Below, piece after piece: positions 15,807 to 24,104 of a stretch of DNA of 39,906 nt. The DNA is taken from contig PLGF01000113.1 in the NCBI GenBank assembly GCA_003138485.1, positions 221 to 40,126 on the forward strand, written 5' to 3'. The notes under the pieces are model-generated. The model did not search any database. It saw nothing but the letters and a program-made list of their open reading frames with translations, and was not told where the DNA came from. The DNA is from Verrucomicrobiales bacterium (GTDB lineage Bacteria; Verrucomicrobiota; Verrucomicrobiia; Limisphaerales; Palsa-1400). A program made the position numbers and the translations under genes. Position 1 is the stretch's first letter. Each line of letters opens with the position of its first letter.

Positions 15807-17483
15807 TCATCCGGAAGATTTCTTTTGATCGTCCTCCACGGCATCGGCGACCGGGCTGAAGAGAAATGCGCCTCTTCGCCATGCGGATAGGCCTGTCTTT
15901 TCCAGCGGAGGCGTCCGCAATTCGATTGTCAGACGGCGCGAGGCCCAGGGGATGAGCCAGAGGTAATAGAGCAGGATGAGAATTCGCGGCAGGGTCGTTC
16001 CCAGAAGGGTTCCAGCGGATGCCGGGATGGGGCTATATATCGAGTGACGAAGAGGGAAAATGACCCGGGAAAAGACCATCAAAATAAGATAGGGCGCGCC
16101 TTGGGCCGCCAGGATAATGCGGAGGATGGCGCCGGTTTGTGAGCGCTGAGACCAGCCAAACCACATCCCGGCCCACAGCAACGCCGCTATCCCGGCCACC
16201 GTGTTCACACCAGATAGCAACATGTTGACGATGATGAGAAAGTTCGAGTGGCGGTCGAACAGGGCCGCGACAAGCTCCACGAACGGCGCAACCATAAGCG
16301 TCACCACGGGCCAGTAGAATACGGCGAACAGCCATTTCCATTGGCTCGCGACGATGGTCTTTCCTCCCTCGGGAGTGGTCAGAAGAAGTTCCAATTCACC
16401 GTTGCGCCGGGCCTCGATAAAAAAGCGGCTGGCCGCCCAGGCGAACAAGCAGCCTTCCATCACGAATACAGGCATGCCTTGCGGGGATAACCCAAAGCCG
16501 CGATAAAACACCAACCCGAGCAGCGCCCCCGCCCACACAACCGTCCTCACGCCGATCTGGCGGCCCGCCAACCACTCCAAGGGCGCCTGGCCGGGCGCCA
16601 GCGGTTCGTGCTTTGGATTGATGATGTTGACATTAAAGAGCATGAAGCCCTGCGGCGGCGCGCTGTTCAGGAGCGTCTCATCAGCCGCAAACGCTTCGTG
16701 CTCCGTCGCATGGCGGACGCGAACCGGCTCCGAATCATCACCCTCGCGCCACGCGCGGCCCAATCGGATTCCCGCGGCGTTTACCAGAAGCCATGAAATG
16801 GCGTGGACACTCGCGATTGAAACCCAGTAGTGCGCGGGGGAACTTGAATAATTGGTATCACCGGCCCAAGTGAGGGCGCTCAACGGCCCGGACCAGGAGA
16901 GACGAAGAGGTCGAAGCACCGGATAGATGAACTCCAGAAACAGGGGGCCGAACATGACGCCCGCCAGAACCCCGGCCGCCGTCCACGCGCAGGACCACCA
17001 CGACCGCCCCCGGGCCGACGCCCACAGACCGGCGGCCAGCGACAGAATCATCGTATCAAACAAAGCCAGCACCTTGCGGGTGGCCTCGCCGCCGCTGACG
17101 CCGCCGGCCAGCAGCGGGAGGATGAGCACCGGCGCCAACGCGGCCAGAATGCACAAGCTGGCAAGGCCCGCCGCCCCGAATTTGCCCAGCAGCACATCCA
17201 GCGCCTGCACGGGCGTCAAGAATAGCAGACCCAGCGTCCCCTCGCGCCGCTCGCGGCTGATCGCGTCCACCGTGAGGAAGCCGGAAAAGGAGCACAGGAT
17301 GAACGCGGCGACGACCAGGCTGTTGAAGGCGGCTGCGCCCGCTTGCGGGGAGCGGTTCACGTTCTCGATCGAAGGCAGGCAAATGAGGAATCCGACCAGA
17401 GCCGCTCCACAGCGGGTCCAATAGGCAGCCGGGCTGCGCGCCCGCACCCGCAACTCGCGCCCGATCAGGGGCAGAATCGTCAT
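15807..17483 (-). CDS. ABC-2 type transporter permease
   Basis: A 558-residue integral membrane protein beginning MTILPLIGRELRVRARSPAAYW, the usual start of ABC-2 permeases. It has about twelve hydrophobic segments in two similar halves. Each half repeats the family's motif of a short hydrophilic stretch before a membrane segment (AISRERREGTLGLLFLTPVQAL early; EARRNGELELLLTTPEGGKTIV late), so it looks like a duplicated permease in one chain. No ATP-binding subunit lies beside it, so its ATPase must be encoded elsewhere or lost. Cargo unknown. Confidence 0.82.
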   Translation of the reverse strand: MTILPLIGRELRVRARSPAAYWTRCGAALVGFLICLPSIENVNRSPQAGAAAFNSLVVAAFILCSFSGFLTVDAISRERREGTLGLLFLTPVQALDVLLGKFGAAGLASLCILAALAPVLILPLLAGGVSGGEATRKVLALFDTMILSLAAGLWASARGRSWWSCAWTAAGVLAGVMFGPLFLEFIYPVLRPLRLSWSGPLSALTWAGDTNYSSSPAHYWVSIASVHAISWLLVNAAGIRLGRAWREGDDSEPVRVRHATEHEAFAADETLLNSAPPQGFMLFNVNIINPKHEPLAPGQAPLEWLAGRQIGVRTVVWAGALLGLVFYRGFGLSPQGMPVFVMEGCLFAWAASRFFIEARRNGELELLLTTPEGGKTIVASQWKWLFAVFYWPVVTLMVAPFVELVAALFDRHSNFLIIVNMLLSGVNTVAGIAALLWAGMWFGWSQRSQTGAILRIILAAQGAPYLILMVFSRVIFPLRHSIYSPIPASAGTLLGTTLPRILILLYYLWLIPWASRRLTIELRTPPLEKTGLSAWRRGAFLFSPVADAVEDDQKKSSG

Positions 17484-17655
17484 GGCGGGAGGTTAATGGG
17501 AACCGATGAAAGTTCAAGCGCGGCGGCTTCGGCGAACCGGGGGCATTCTGTGGGGGAAAAAGACGGTTCGGCACTGACCTGCGGGCAGGCGCGGGCGGTA
17601 TAATCGGTTTGCCGGCAGGGTTTCGGACTTCGGTTGGCGCGGGCTGACGATGTAC

Positions 17656-17673
17656 ATGGGGTGAACACCCCAT
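17656..17673. repeat. perfect palindrome
   Basis: ATGGGGTG and CACCCCAT arms separated by AA, in the non-coding stretch 17484-17712. It may be a binding site or small hairpin; nothing else was recognised in this stretch apart from the next repeat. Confidence 0.45.
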
Positions 17674-17691
17674 AGCTAAGGGCCAGGCTTG

Positions 17692-17731
17692 TGCGTAATT
17701 TGCCATTATTAACGACAATCATTATTACGCA
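17692..17731. repeat. 8-base inverted repeat at the edge of the AT-rich region
   Basis: TGCGTAAT (17692-17699) and ATTACGCA (17724-17731), 24 bases apart, in AT-rich sequence exactly where GC content drops and a decayed gene begins. It may be a relic of an insertion end or a binding site. Confidence 0.35.
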
Positions 17732-18333
17732 AAAATCTAAAGAGAAAGACGAGAATTGAACAATGCGAAATTAAGCGCAGACTCGAGACTGCAAATTTGG
17801 CTCTGTCTGATGGGCGGGAGGCGCAGGCGGCTCTTACCCCGAAATTGTTCTGCCCGTCTTGCAACGGAAAAATCCAGTTCGCCATCCAGGACCTTGGCCG
17901 GAGACTTCTGTGTTCCCTCTGCTGAACGCCCCTCACCCTGAGCAAGCCTCATGAATTGACAATGTCCTGCTCCCCTCGCAAGCGCCACATTGAATCTCCC
18001 CGTCCACGACATCGGGCAGAAAATTTTCCCCTGTTTTACCAGACGGAACGGTCTGTCCAGGCTGACGCCCCTATAACAAGGACCGTGACTTTCAAAATGG
18101 TTGACTTGAAGCCGGATTTTGATGAACGGGTCGTATCTGCCCGATCTTTCCCCCCGGATTATCTCGTTGAACGGGTAAACGGGGATAAGCGTGATTGGGT
18201 GCAAAATCCGTACGCTGCAACTCCGTTGCGGTATCATCATAATAGTCTTTCGAATACGCTCATTATCGGAGTAATGTTGGTGTTGATTCTCGCACCGTTG
18301 ACATTTCTCTTTCGACGGGGTAAGTTAGTCTGA
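17713..18333 (+). pseudogene. decayed zinc-ribbon membrane-anchored protein gene
   Basis: One frame reads through 17713-18333 with a single TGA at 17923-17925. Before it lies a zinc-ribbon pattern like the MJ0042 type: LFCPSCNGKIQFAIQDLGRRLLCSLC, then the stop, then TPLTLSKP, where a CGA codon (Arg) would be expected. After it come VTFKMVDLKPDFDERV and FPPDYLV, reminiscent of LolA/outer-membrane sorting proteins, and a C-terminal membrane segment (NTLIIGVMLVLILAPLTFLFRRGKLV, quoted as the last ~26 residues). No good start codon is seen. The 3' half alone (from TTG 17956) might still be translated. The CGA to TGA reading is an inference. Confidence 0.5.
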
Positions 18334-18435
18334 CGATGGTTGATCGATGAGTACAAGAACTGCAAATCAGTTTTCGGGATGCGCCGGCGGTGGGGCGGGC
18401 TGGCTTTGCCGGGCCATTTTCGAGCCGTATAGCTT

Positions 18436-18927
18436 ATGAAACGTAGTGATTTCAGCGGATGTGATGGTTTATCGCTGTTCTTTTTGCGTTCGAGCGGCGT
18501 GATTTTGTTTGGGAGTGTGCTGCTCAAAATCGTTGAGCTTTTTCGGGGATCGAAATACCTTTTGCAACAAGATCCGTTCTTGGCGCGGTTGACAAATCAC
18601 GAAGTAATGGTGATTTCAACCATCATTGATCTTGGCGTAATATGTTATTTAATATATAGTAGGAGTGTTAGAAACAGGCTGATGTGCGTCGCTTGGCTTG
18701 CGGGTGTATTCGCGTGTTATCACCTTGTGCTGGCGTGGATAGGGTTTCGAGGCTATTGTCCCTGCTTGGGAGGCCCGCTTGATTGGATGGGGGTATCCAG
18801 GAGTTGTGAAAATGGAATTGTTAAATGGTTGGTGAGCTATCTTTTGCTTGGAAGCCACGGTCTTCTTATTGTTGGGAGGTGGAGGGAGTGGCTTGGCGTT
18901 GAGAGATTGGCCAGGGCCGTGTGTTAG
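18436..18927 (+). CDS. MauE/DoxX-like integral membrane protein
   Basis: A 163-residue protein with four hydrophobic segments (FLRSSGVILFGSVLLKIVELF, ISTIIDLGVICYLIYS, LMCVAWLAGVFACYHLVLAWIGF, WLVSYLLLGSHGLLIVG). Between the third and fourth is a CPCLG motif as found in MauE/DoxX-like proteins, which are usually linked to thiol redox chemistry. GC content is clearly lower than in flanking genes. It lies between a decayed gene and an exported protein gene on the same strand. The family call rests on topology and the CPC motif only. Confidence 0.65.
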   Translation: MKRSDFSGCDGLSLFFLRSSGVILFGSVLLKIVELFRGSKYLLQQDPFLARLTNHEVMVISTIIDLGVICYLIYSRSVRNRLMCVAWLAGVFACYHLVLAWIGFRGYCPCLGGPLDWMGVSRSCENGIVKWLVSYLLLGSHGLLIVGRWREWLGVERLARAVC

Positions 18928-19081
18928 GACGTTTCTCGGACATGCGCGCGATTTTATGGAATGCGGGATGATCAGAGACGGTTGCTGGTCTCGGCGTGGA
19001 GTATTGTTGCGTGCGGCATGTGGAAAAGATTGCTGGGATCTGTTCGACGGGAAGCATAGCTCGTCCGTAGGTGAAGAAGCG

Positions 19082-19783
19082 ATGAAAGATACTGATATGA
19101 TTAGAGGCCAACGAACCCCGCATAACATCCGCACTCTGATGGGGCTGATCGCGAAGAGTATCTGTATTTCAATGGTTGTTTTGATGACGGCTGACAATCG
19201 TGGTTACGCGCTTGATATGGCGAAGATGCCCAAAGAGAATCAAACCACAAACGCACAGCCGGAAATGAGGACGATCTCTGTGAAACTGCCGTTGCGACAA
19301 ACGGAGCACCACTGGACGTTTATGCATCGAGAAGACATTCTAGCGGGAAGACTTGTGCTGCGGATTATTCGCGGCGGTCAAACCAACGAAATAGTGATCT
19401 TCTCCAGCGGCAAGATGAGCGAAGGATGGGAACCGATGGCGTTTCCGATTCCAAAAGCGGGTGAGATTTATTTCGAATTCAATTCCTCCAGTAAATACGA
19501 GACCGCGCCGAATGACCGGGTCGAGTTGGAGTTGAACGTCAAGCAGGATGTGGATGGCATCGGTCCCACGCAAACAGGAGTTCTTCGTGCCGGGACTTAC
19601 AAAACAGATGGAGACTACTCCGGGTTGCTTGATGGCTACAAAATCCCGGAACAGTTCAAAGCGTTTCCGAAGGAGACGATAGACAAACTTCGAAAACAGT
19701 TTGAGTTCAAAGCCTTTCTTGAAAGCTGGCAAGAGCAATGGGATCTGCGCATTACCAGCGGGCAAGGATGGCTTTCTCAATAA
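19082..19783 (+). CDS. exported hypothetical protein
   Basis: A 233-residue protein. ATG 19082 is preceded by AGGTGA at a suitable distance, and a hydrophobic export segment follows (LMGLIAKSICISMVVLMTA, about residues 19-37). The frame is open upstream to 18848 but that part overlaps the previous gene and reads like noise. The mature part contains ISVKLPLRQTEHHWTF and a beta-rich region (LVLRIIRGGQTNEIVIFSSGK, GEIYFEFNSSSKYETAPNDRVELELNV). No family recognised. Codon use is AT-richer than the rest of the window, in line with the 17.7-20.2 kb block. Confidence 0.65.
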   Translation: MKDTDMIRGQRTPHNIRTLMGLIAKSICISMVVLMTADNRGYALDMAKMPKENQTTNAQPEMRTISVKLPLRQTEHHWTFMHREDILAGRLVLRIIRGGQTNEIVIFSSGKMSEGWEPMAFPIPKAGEIYFEFNSSSKYETAPNDRVELELNVKQDVDGIGPTQTGVLRAGTYKTDGDYSGLLDGYKIPEQFKAFPKETIDKLRKQFEFKAFLESWQEQWDLRITSGQGWLSQ

Positions 19784-19828
19784 GATTGAAGCAACTGAAA
19801 AGCCCGTTGCATTAATCCGTGAAGATGT

Positions 19829-20113
19829 TTAAGGCGATGGTTTATGCCTTATATACCAGCGAGCAGATCCAATCAACCATAAAAGTATTGCCACTCCAAG
19901 CAGAACGAGCGCAGGTACCTTGGATTCGCAATGGAACAGTAGGGCAAGCAGTTTAAAAAGAAGCGGTAATAAAAATGCCACGGCCAGGATCCGCCATCCC
20001 ATACGCCCGTAGCTGCGGCGGCGAACCATTAAGACCGTACTCGTCACAATTAGGCCGATGACGAAAGAACCGGCGATGACGTCAGCCGGATCAAAACCGT
20101 TTAAAGAGTTCAT
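19829..20113 (-). CDS. small membrane protein
   Basis: A 94-residue protein with three hydrophobic segments (VIAGSFVIGLIVTSTVLMV, ILAVAFLLPLLFKLLALLF, ALVLLGVAILLWLIGSA) separated by short basic loops. No family recognised. ATG 20113 (MNSLNGFDPADV) is preferred to the ATG 6 bases upstream. It is convergent with the exported protein gene. Confidence 0.55.
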   Translation of the reverse strand: MNSLNGFDPADVIAGSFVIGLIVTSTVLMVRRRSYGRMGWRILAVAFLLPLLFKLLALLFHCESKVPALVLLGVAILLWLIGSARWYIRHKPSP

Positions 20114-20257
20114 AATCAATCAATCCATTCTTCAACCAGCGATGAGGAGTTCGAACATCGAACGCAGCCTAACGCGTGTCACAAACTATACCGGAAATGG
20201 GGGTAGCGCAAGAATAATCGGGTGATTTCTTATTCTTCGAGTTGACTCAAATTGAAA

Positions 20258-20830
20258 CTATTTCTTGGCCTTGAGGGCGGCTTTGGTGGCGGCTTGGAGG
20301 TCGTCCAACTGCGATTTCAGTTCCTCTTTTTCGGAGCGGGTCATGCGGTCGATGAACAGGATGCCGTTGAGGTGGTCGAGTTCGTGCTGGATGGCGCGGG
20401 AGAGGAGGCCGCCGCACTTGAATGTGATCTCCTGGCCGGCTGGGTTGAGGGCGCGCACTTCCGCCTGGGGGGATCGTTTGATTTCCCCATAGATTTCCGG
20501 GAAGCTCAGGCATCCTTCCGGTCCCGCCACCGGCTCGCCCAGGGGTTTGACTTCGGGGTTGATGAGGGCCAGCGGCATCAGCGCCGCCAGATCGCCTTCC
20601 TTGCCGTCCACTTCGATGGTGGAGGGGCGATCGGTCGCGCCGCGCACGTCCAGGACTGTCAACTGCAATGGACGCCCGACTTGTTGCGCGGCCAGGCCGA
20701 CTCCCTTGTTGGCGTACATGGTCTCCAGCATGTCCGCGATGAGCTTCTTGATTTCGGGCGTGATTTTTTCGAGCCGCGCTCCTTTTTGGCGCAGGGCGGG
20801 GTGGCCGTATTTGACGATTTCCAGGAGCAT
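20258..20830 (-). CDS. def: peptide deformylase
   Basis: Removes the formyl group from the N-terminal Met of new proteins, in the cytoplasm, using a bound metal ion. The 190-residue protein has all three family motifs: GVGLAAQQVG (43-52), EGCLSFP (105-111, metal ligand Cys107) and QHELDHLNG (148-156, His149 and His153 as ligands, Glu150 catalytic). ATG 20830 is chosen because MLLEIVKYGHPALR is the normal start; the frame is open upstream but overlaps the kinase gene there. It starts 4 bases after the upstream kinase stop, so the two are co-transcribed. Confidence 0.96.
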   Translation of the reverse strand: MLLEIVKYGHPALRQKGARLEKITPEIKKLIADMLETMYANKGVGLAAQQVGRPLQLTVLDVRGATDRPSTIEVDGKEGDLAALMPLALINPEVKPLGEPVAGPEGCLSFPEIYGEIKRSPQAEVRALNPAGQEITFKCGGLLSRAIQHELDHLNGILFIDRMTRSEKEELKSQLDDLQAATKAALKAKK

Positions 20831-20834
20831 GGCG

Positions 20835-21965
20835 CTAGGGAGGGGGTGCGGCGGCGGATTGCATTTTGACGGGTTCCTGCATGAAGGCGGCAATTTGGGC
20901 GATGGACGGGCTTTGGCCGGTGCGCACATAGTAGCCGCTGGCGGTGACGCCGGTGAGCAGGCTCATCTGGTTGTCCAATCCCAGCAGCCTGCCGAGGCAG
21001 AAACCGGAGTTGAAATGGTCGCCCGCGCCGGTGGTGATGAGCGGCTTGGCGGTGAAGGGGCCTTGGACGAAATCCACTTTGCCGCGACTGACGGCCAGCG
21101 CGCAGGAGACCGGATGAACGACCAGCGTGCCGGCCTTGAGCTGGGCGGCGATCTCCAACGACAAATCCGGCGCGTCCCGCGGTGGAAGTCCGAGGACGGC
21201 GCCGATTTCGTGCGCCTCCTTTTCGTTCAGTCCGAGGATGACGTCGAAGTACTGTTCGAATTGGCCGATCAGGTCCAGCGCGCGCAAAATGTCCGCGCGC
21301 GTCCGCTTCTCGGGGTCGGCAAGGTCGAAGAAGATCGTGCGGCGCGGTCCCTGCATGGCCGGGCAGATTTCCCGCAAAACGGCTTCCCAGACCTGGCTCA
21401 TGTAGGGGAGCATCGTCCAATTGACAAAGCCGGCGAGGTCGGCGGTCCCAAATTTTTGCGCAAAAGGCTCGCGTCCGAACCGGGCCTGGATGTTTTCCCA
21501 GGTGACTTCCTTAAGGGAGGCGTGTTTGCCGAGCATGATTTTGCCGTCGTCGAATTCCAGGGCGTCGGTCGTGCCGGGGTTGCCGATGCTGTGGACCTCG
21601 GCGCGGCGGGCGAAATCGGCGAAGACGGGATTGAGGCTGGGGTAGCCCAGGAGGCCCAGGTAGGTGACCTGGATGCCGAAGCTGGCCAGCGCGTTGGCCA
21701 TGATGGGGCCGTTGCCGCCGAGTTTGGTCATTTGGTTGACTAATTCGATGTTGGTGCTCTTGCCCGCGGCGGCGGCCAGTTGCGCGGCCAGCCTCGTGAT
21801 GGTCGGAAGGCGGCGATAGACTTCGGCGCTCTCGCGTTTGTCCACCACGTGGAGGATTTCATCGACAAAACCGTCCAGGCCGACAAAGGCGGTCAAGCGG
21901 GCGGCGGAGGCGGCCTTGGTCAACAAGAGTTGAGCGCATTGGGCGCGGAGTTGGCTTGAATTCAT
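20835..21965 (-). CDS. PfkB/ribokinase-family carbohydrate kinase
   Basis: A 376-residue sugar or nucleoside kinase of the ribokinase superfamily. The N-terminal KLGGNGPIMANALASFG corresponds to the family's substrate-side GGN motif. The C-terminal TTGAGDHFNSGFCLG (about 311-325) is the second PfkB signature, with the catalytic Asp in GAGD. FFDLADPEKR and VILGLNEKEA are also typical. It is somewhat longer than most members and its substrate is unknown. The start MNSSQLRAQ at 21965 is 24 bases after the parB stop, so parB, this gene and def probably form one transcript. Confidence 0.85.
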   Translation of the reverse strand: MNSSQLRAQCAQLLLTKAASAARLTAFVGLDGFVDEILHVVDKRESAEVYRRLPTITRLAAQLAAAAGKSTNIELVNQMTKLGGNGPIMANALASFGIQVTYLGLLGYPSLNPVFADFARRAEVHSIGNPGTTDALEFDDGKIMLGKHASLKEVTWENIQARFGREPFAQKFGTADLAGFVNWTMLPYMSQVWEAVLREICPAMQGPRRTIFFDLADPEKRTRADILRALDLIGQFEQYFDVILGLNEKEAHEIGAVLGLPPRDAPDLSLEIAAQLKAGTLVVHPVSCALAVSRGKVDFVQGPFTAKPLITTGAGDHFNSGFCLGRLLGLDNQMSLLTGVTASGYYVRTGQSPSIAQIAAFMQEPVKMQSAAAPPP

Positions 21966-21989
21966 TTTTGGCATTTGCCGCGGGGGGGA

Positions 21990-22910
21990 TCAATCGAGGT
22001 CAATTCCCGCCGCCTTGAGAATTCGTTCCAGGTCGTCGTCGCTGAAGAATTTGATTTCAATGGCGCCCTTGCCGTCACGGTAACGCAGTGAAACCTTGGT
22101 TGCGAAGTGTTGCTGGATCTTGGTTTGCATGGCGGCCAGATGGGCATCTTGGGAGAGCGGGGCGGGCCGGGGTTTTTGGCCGTTTAACTGGGCGGGGAGA
22201 TTCTGGAGGCGGCTGACCAATTCCTCGGTTTTGCGGACATTGAGGGACGCTTTGAGCACGCGTTCGGCCGCGAGGTTCTGTTCTTCGGGCGAATCCAGGC
22301 CGAGAATGACCTTGGCATGGCCGACGGAAAGGCGGCCATCGCGGACGAAGGCCTGCAAGGACGGGGCCAGCTTCAGGAGACGCAAGGCGTTGGCGACGAC
22401 GGCGCGGCTTTTGCCGACCTTGGCGGCGGCCTGTTCCTGGGTCAACTGGAATTGGCCGACCAATTGGGCGTAGCCCTGGGCTTCTTCGATCGCGTTGAGA
22501 TTCTCGCGCTGGAGGTTTTCGATCAGCGCCAATTCCAGCACCGCGCGGTCGTCGGCCTGGCGCACGATGACCGGCACGTCGGCCAGCCCGGCGATTTGCG
22601 CGGCGCGCCAGCGCCGTTCCCCGGCGATCAACTCGAAAATCTCCCCCTGTCGCCGGACGATCAGTGGCTGCACGATGCCCTGTTCCTTTATCGAGTCGGC
22701 CAATTCCCGGAGGGAGTCGGCGGAGAAATCCTTGCGCGGCTGGAGAGGGCAGGGGCGCAGGCTGGCGACCGGCACGCGTTGGACGATTTCGCGCTGGCCG
22801 GCGGCGGCGGGCGGCGGCAGCGCCTCAGGCGCATTGTCGCCCGGCTTGGGCGGCGCGCCCGCGCCACTGAACAATGCGCCCAGCCCGCGCCCTAAAACTG
22901 GTTTAGCCAT
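21990..22910 (-). CDS. parB: chromosome partitioning protein ParB
   Basis: A DNA-binding CTPase-clamp protein that loads at parS sites and helps segregate the chromosome. The 306-residue protein starts MAKPVLGRGLGALF, the usual ParB opening. The N-terminal domain has ELIAGERRWRA (94-103, CTP-binding box) and LIENLQRENLN (129-139). A helix-turn-helix follows (TQEQAAAKVGKSRAVVANALRLLKL), then a C-terminal dimerisation part with IEIKFFSDDDLERIL. parA normally sits directly upstream; here a divergent DUF309 gene occupies that position. No parS-like palindrome was seen in this window. Confidence 0.95.
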   Translation of the reverse strand: MAKPVLGRGLGALFSGAGAPPKPGDNAPEALPPPAAAGQREIVQRVPVASLRPCPLQPRKDFSADSLRELADSIKEQGIVQPLIVRRQGEIFELIAGERRWRAAQIAGLADVPVIVRQADDRAVLELALIENLQRENLNAIEEAQGYAQLVGQFQLTQEQAAAKVGKSRAVVANALRLLKLAPSLQAFVRDGRLSVGHAKVILGLDSPEEQNLAAERVLKASLNVRKTEELVSRLQNLPAQLNGQKPRPAPLSQDAHLAAMQTKIQQHFATKVSLRYRDGKGAIEIKFFSDDDLERILKAAGIDLD

Positions 22911-22978
22911 GCCGCAAAACTTAAAGGGAATCCGCCCGCGATCAAAGGGAAAAGTAGGATGAAATTTGGCCCCGCCTC

Positions 22979-22987
22979 TGCTATAAT
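22979..22987 (+). promoter_or_regulatory. extended -10 promoter before the DUF309 gene
   Basis: TGCTATAAT is a perfect extended -10 element; no convincing -35 box is present. Transcription would start near 22994, almost on the GTG at 22993, so the mRNA is either leaderless or starts translation at ATG 23026. Confidence 0.5.
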
Positions 22988-22992
22988 GGCTG

Positions 22993-23412
22993 GTGAGCGA
23001 GAATAGCCATCGAATTGCGCGGCTGATGGGGCCTGATTGCGCCGGGGGAGTTGATCCGTATTATCTCGGCTACTTTGACCAGTTTAACCGCGGGCTGTTT
23101 TTTGAGGCGCACGAGGTGTTGGAGCATTTGTGGCTCAAGAGCCGGAACGGCCCGAACGGCTCATTTTACAAGGGCTTGATCCAACTGGCGGGGGCGTTTG
23201 TGCATCTGCGGCGGGACCGGCCGCGCCCGGCGGCGGCTTTGTTCAAGCTGGCCGACGCCAATCTCAGGAAATACCCCGACCGGCACGAACATCTGGCCGT
23301 CCCGGCAGTCCTTGCCCTGATCCGCCACTGGCAGGGGCGACTGGATCAACCCAGCCCGGCCGCCAACGCGCTCCAATGCGAACCGCCCCCGGCGCTCCAC
23401 CTGGAAATTTAG
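22993..23412 (+). CDS. DUF309 family protein
   Basis: A 139-residue helical protein of the DUF309 family, whose function is unknown. The family core is clear: FDQFNRGLFFEAHEVLEHLW (about 28-47) and GSFYKGLIQLAGAFVHL (56-72), with the conserved Glu/His of FFEAHEVLEHLW. The GTG start at 22993 is in frame with a second possible start, ATG 23026; the promoter just upstream would favour either a leaderless GTG or the ATG. It is divergent from parB and convergent with leuD. Confidence 0.88.
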   Translation: MSENSHRIARLMGPDCAGGVDPYYLGYFDQFNRGLFFEAHEVLEHLWLKSRNGPNGSFYKGLIQLAGAFVHLRRDRPRPAAALFKLADANLRKYPDRHEHLAVPAVLALIRHWQGRLDQPSPAANALQCEPPPALHLEI

Positions 23413-23416
23413 CACT

Positions 23417-23974
23417 TCAGCCTGGGGATACCGGCATCATCCCGGTTTTGCGCGCGTAATTGAACAGTCCACCCGCGTCAACGACCGGCTTGACATCGCC
23501 CAGCGGCTTGAGCGAATACACCTTACCCGTTGCCTTTGCCGTGACGGTCAGTTTATCCAAATCGACGGTTACGACGTCGCCGGTCTTGAGGATTTCGCAG
23601 AGGCGGTCCGCACATTCGCAAGGGTACAATTCGCCGGTGGCGACGGAGTTGCGGAAGAAGATGCGGGCAAAGCTCTGCGCCAGGACGACTTTGCAGCCGG
23701 CCGAACCCAGCGCGATGGGAGCGTGTTCGCGCGAACTGCCGCAGCCGAAATTGCGCCCGCCGACGACGATCGGGTAGGCGCCGACCGGCTGCCCCGGCGC
23801 GACGAAGCGAATCGGGTAAAGCGAGTCGGGCAAGCCCGCCAGCGCGTAAGTGCCCAGCTTCTTATACTCATCGGGAATCGTGGGAACCAGATTGAGGTAC
23901 TGCGCGGAGATGATCTGGTCGGTGTCGATATTATCGCGCACGACGTAAACAGACCCTGTAAAGACAGATTGCAT
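23417..23974 (-). CDS. leuD: 3-isopropylmalate dehydratase small subunit (LeuD type)
   Basis: Small subunit of the aconitase-family enzyme that isomerises isopropylmalate in leucine synthesis (a homoaconitase-type role is possible). The 185-residue protein shows VRDNIDTDQIISAQYLNL (13-30), the substrate-binding loop GGRNFGCGSSREHAPIAL at about 72-89, and FARIFFRNSVATGELYP. It is of the archaeal-like short type. The large subunit gene leuC is not in the window, so the subunits are encoded apart. It is divergent from the sulfate reduction operon. Confidence 0.92.
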   Translation of the reverse strand: MQSVFTGSVYVVRDNIDTDQIISAQYLNLVPTIPDEYKKLGTYALAGLPDSLYPIRFVAPGQPVGAYPIVVGGRNFGCGSSREHAPIALGSAGCKVVLAQSFARIFFRNSVATGELYPCECADRLCEILKTGDVVTVDLDKLTVTAKATGKVYSLKPLGDVKPVVDAGGLFNYARKTGMMPVSPG

Positions 23975-24062
23975 GGAGGCAATCTGCCCGCGACCGAGCC
24001 GCGTTTCAAGGTCAAAGACCAGCCAGAAGCAATGTGCCCTGAGCTTTGGGCTTGAAAAGGGG

Positions 24063-24091
24063 TTGACAGGGGCTGAAAATAGGTTTTAATT
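24063..24091 (+). promoter_or_regulatory. probable promoter of the cys operon
   Basis: TTGACA (24063-24068) with TTTAAT (24085-24090, spacing 16) or TTAATT (24086-24091, spacing 17), about 15 bases before the cysI ATG at 24105. The leader would be very short, without an obvious ribosome binding site. Confidence 0.55.
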
Positions 24092-24104
24092 AAACATTAG
24101 TATT

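Noticed and set aside
17737-18240. 167-codon minus-strand frame
   Set aside because: Antisense to the decayed zinc-ribbon gene, whose plus-strand frame shows family-like motifs.
18961-19059. 32-codon frame starting MRDDQRRLLVSAW between two genes
   Set aside because: Too short, with no ribosome binding site or recognised motif; may be part of a decayed leader.
24034-24050. GCCC/GGGC hairpin upstream of the cys promoter as a riboswitch
   Set aside because: Only a 4-5 base stem; no conserved SAM or other sulfur riboswitch elements were found.
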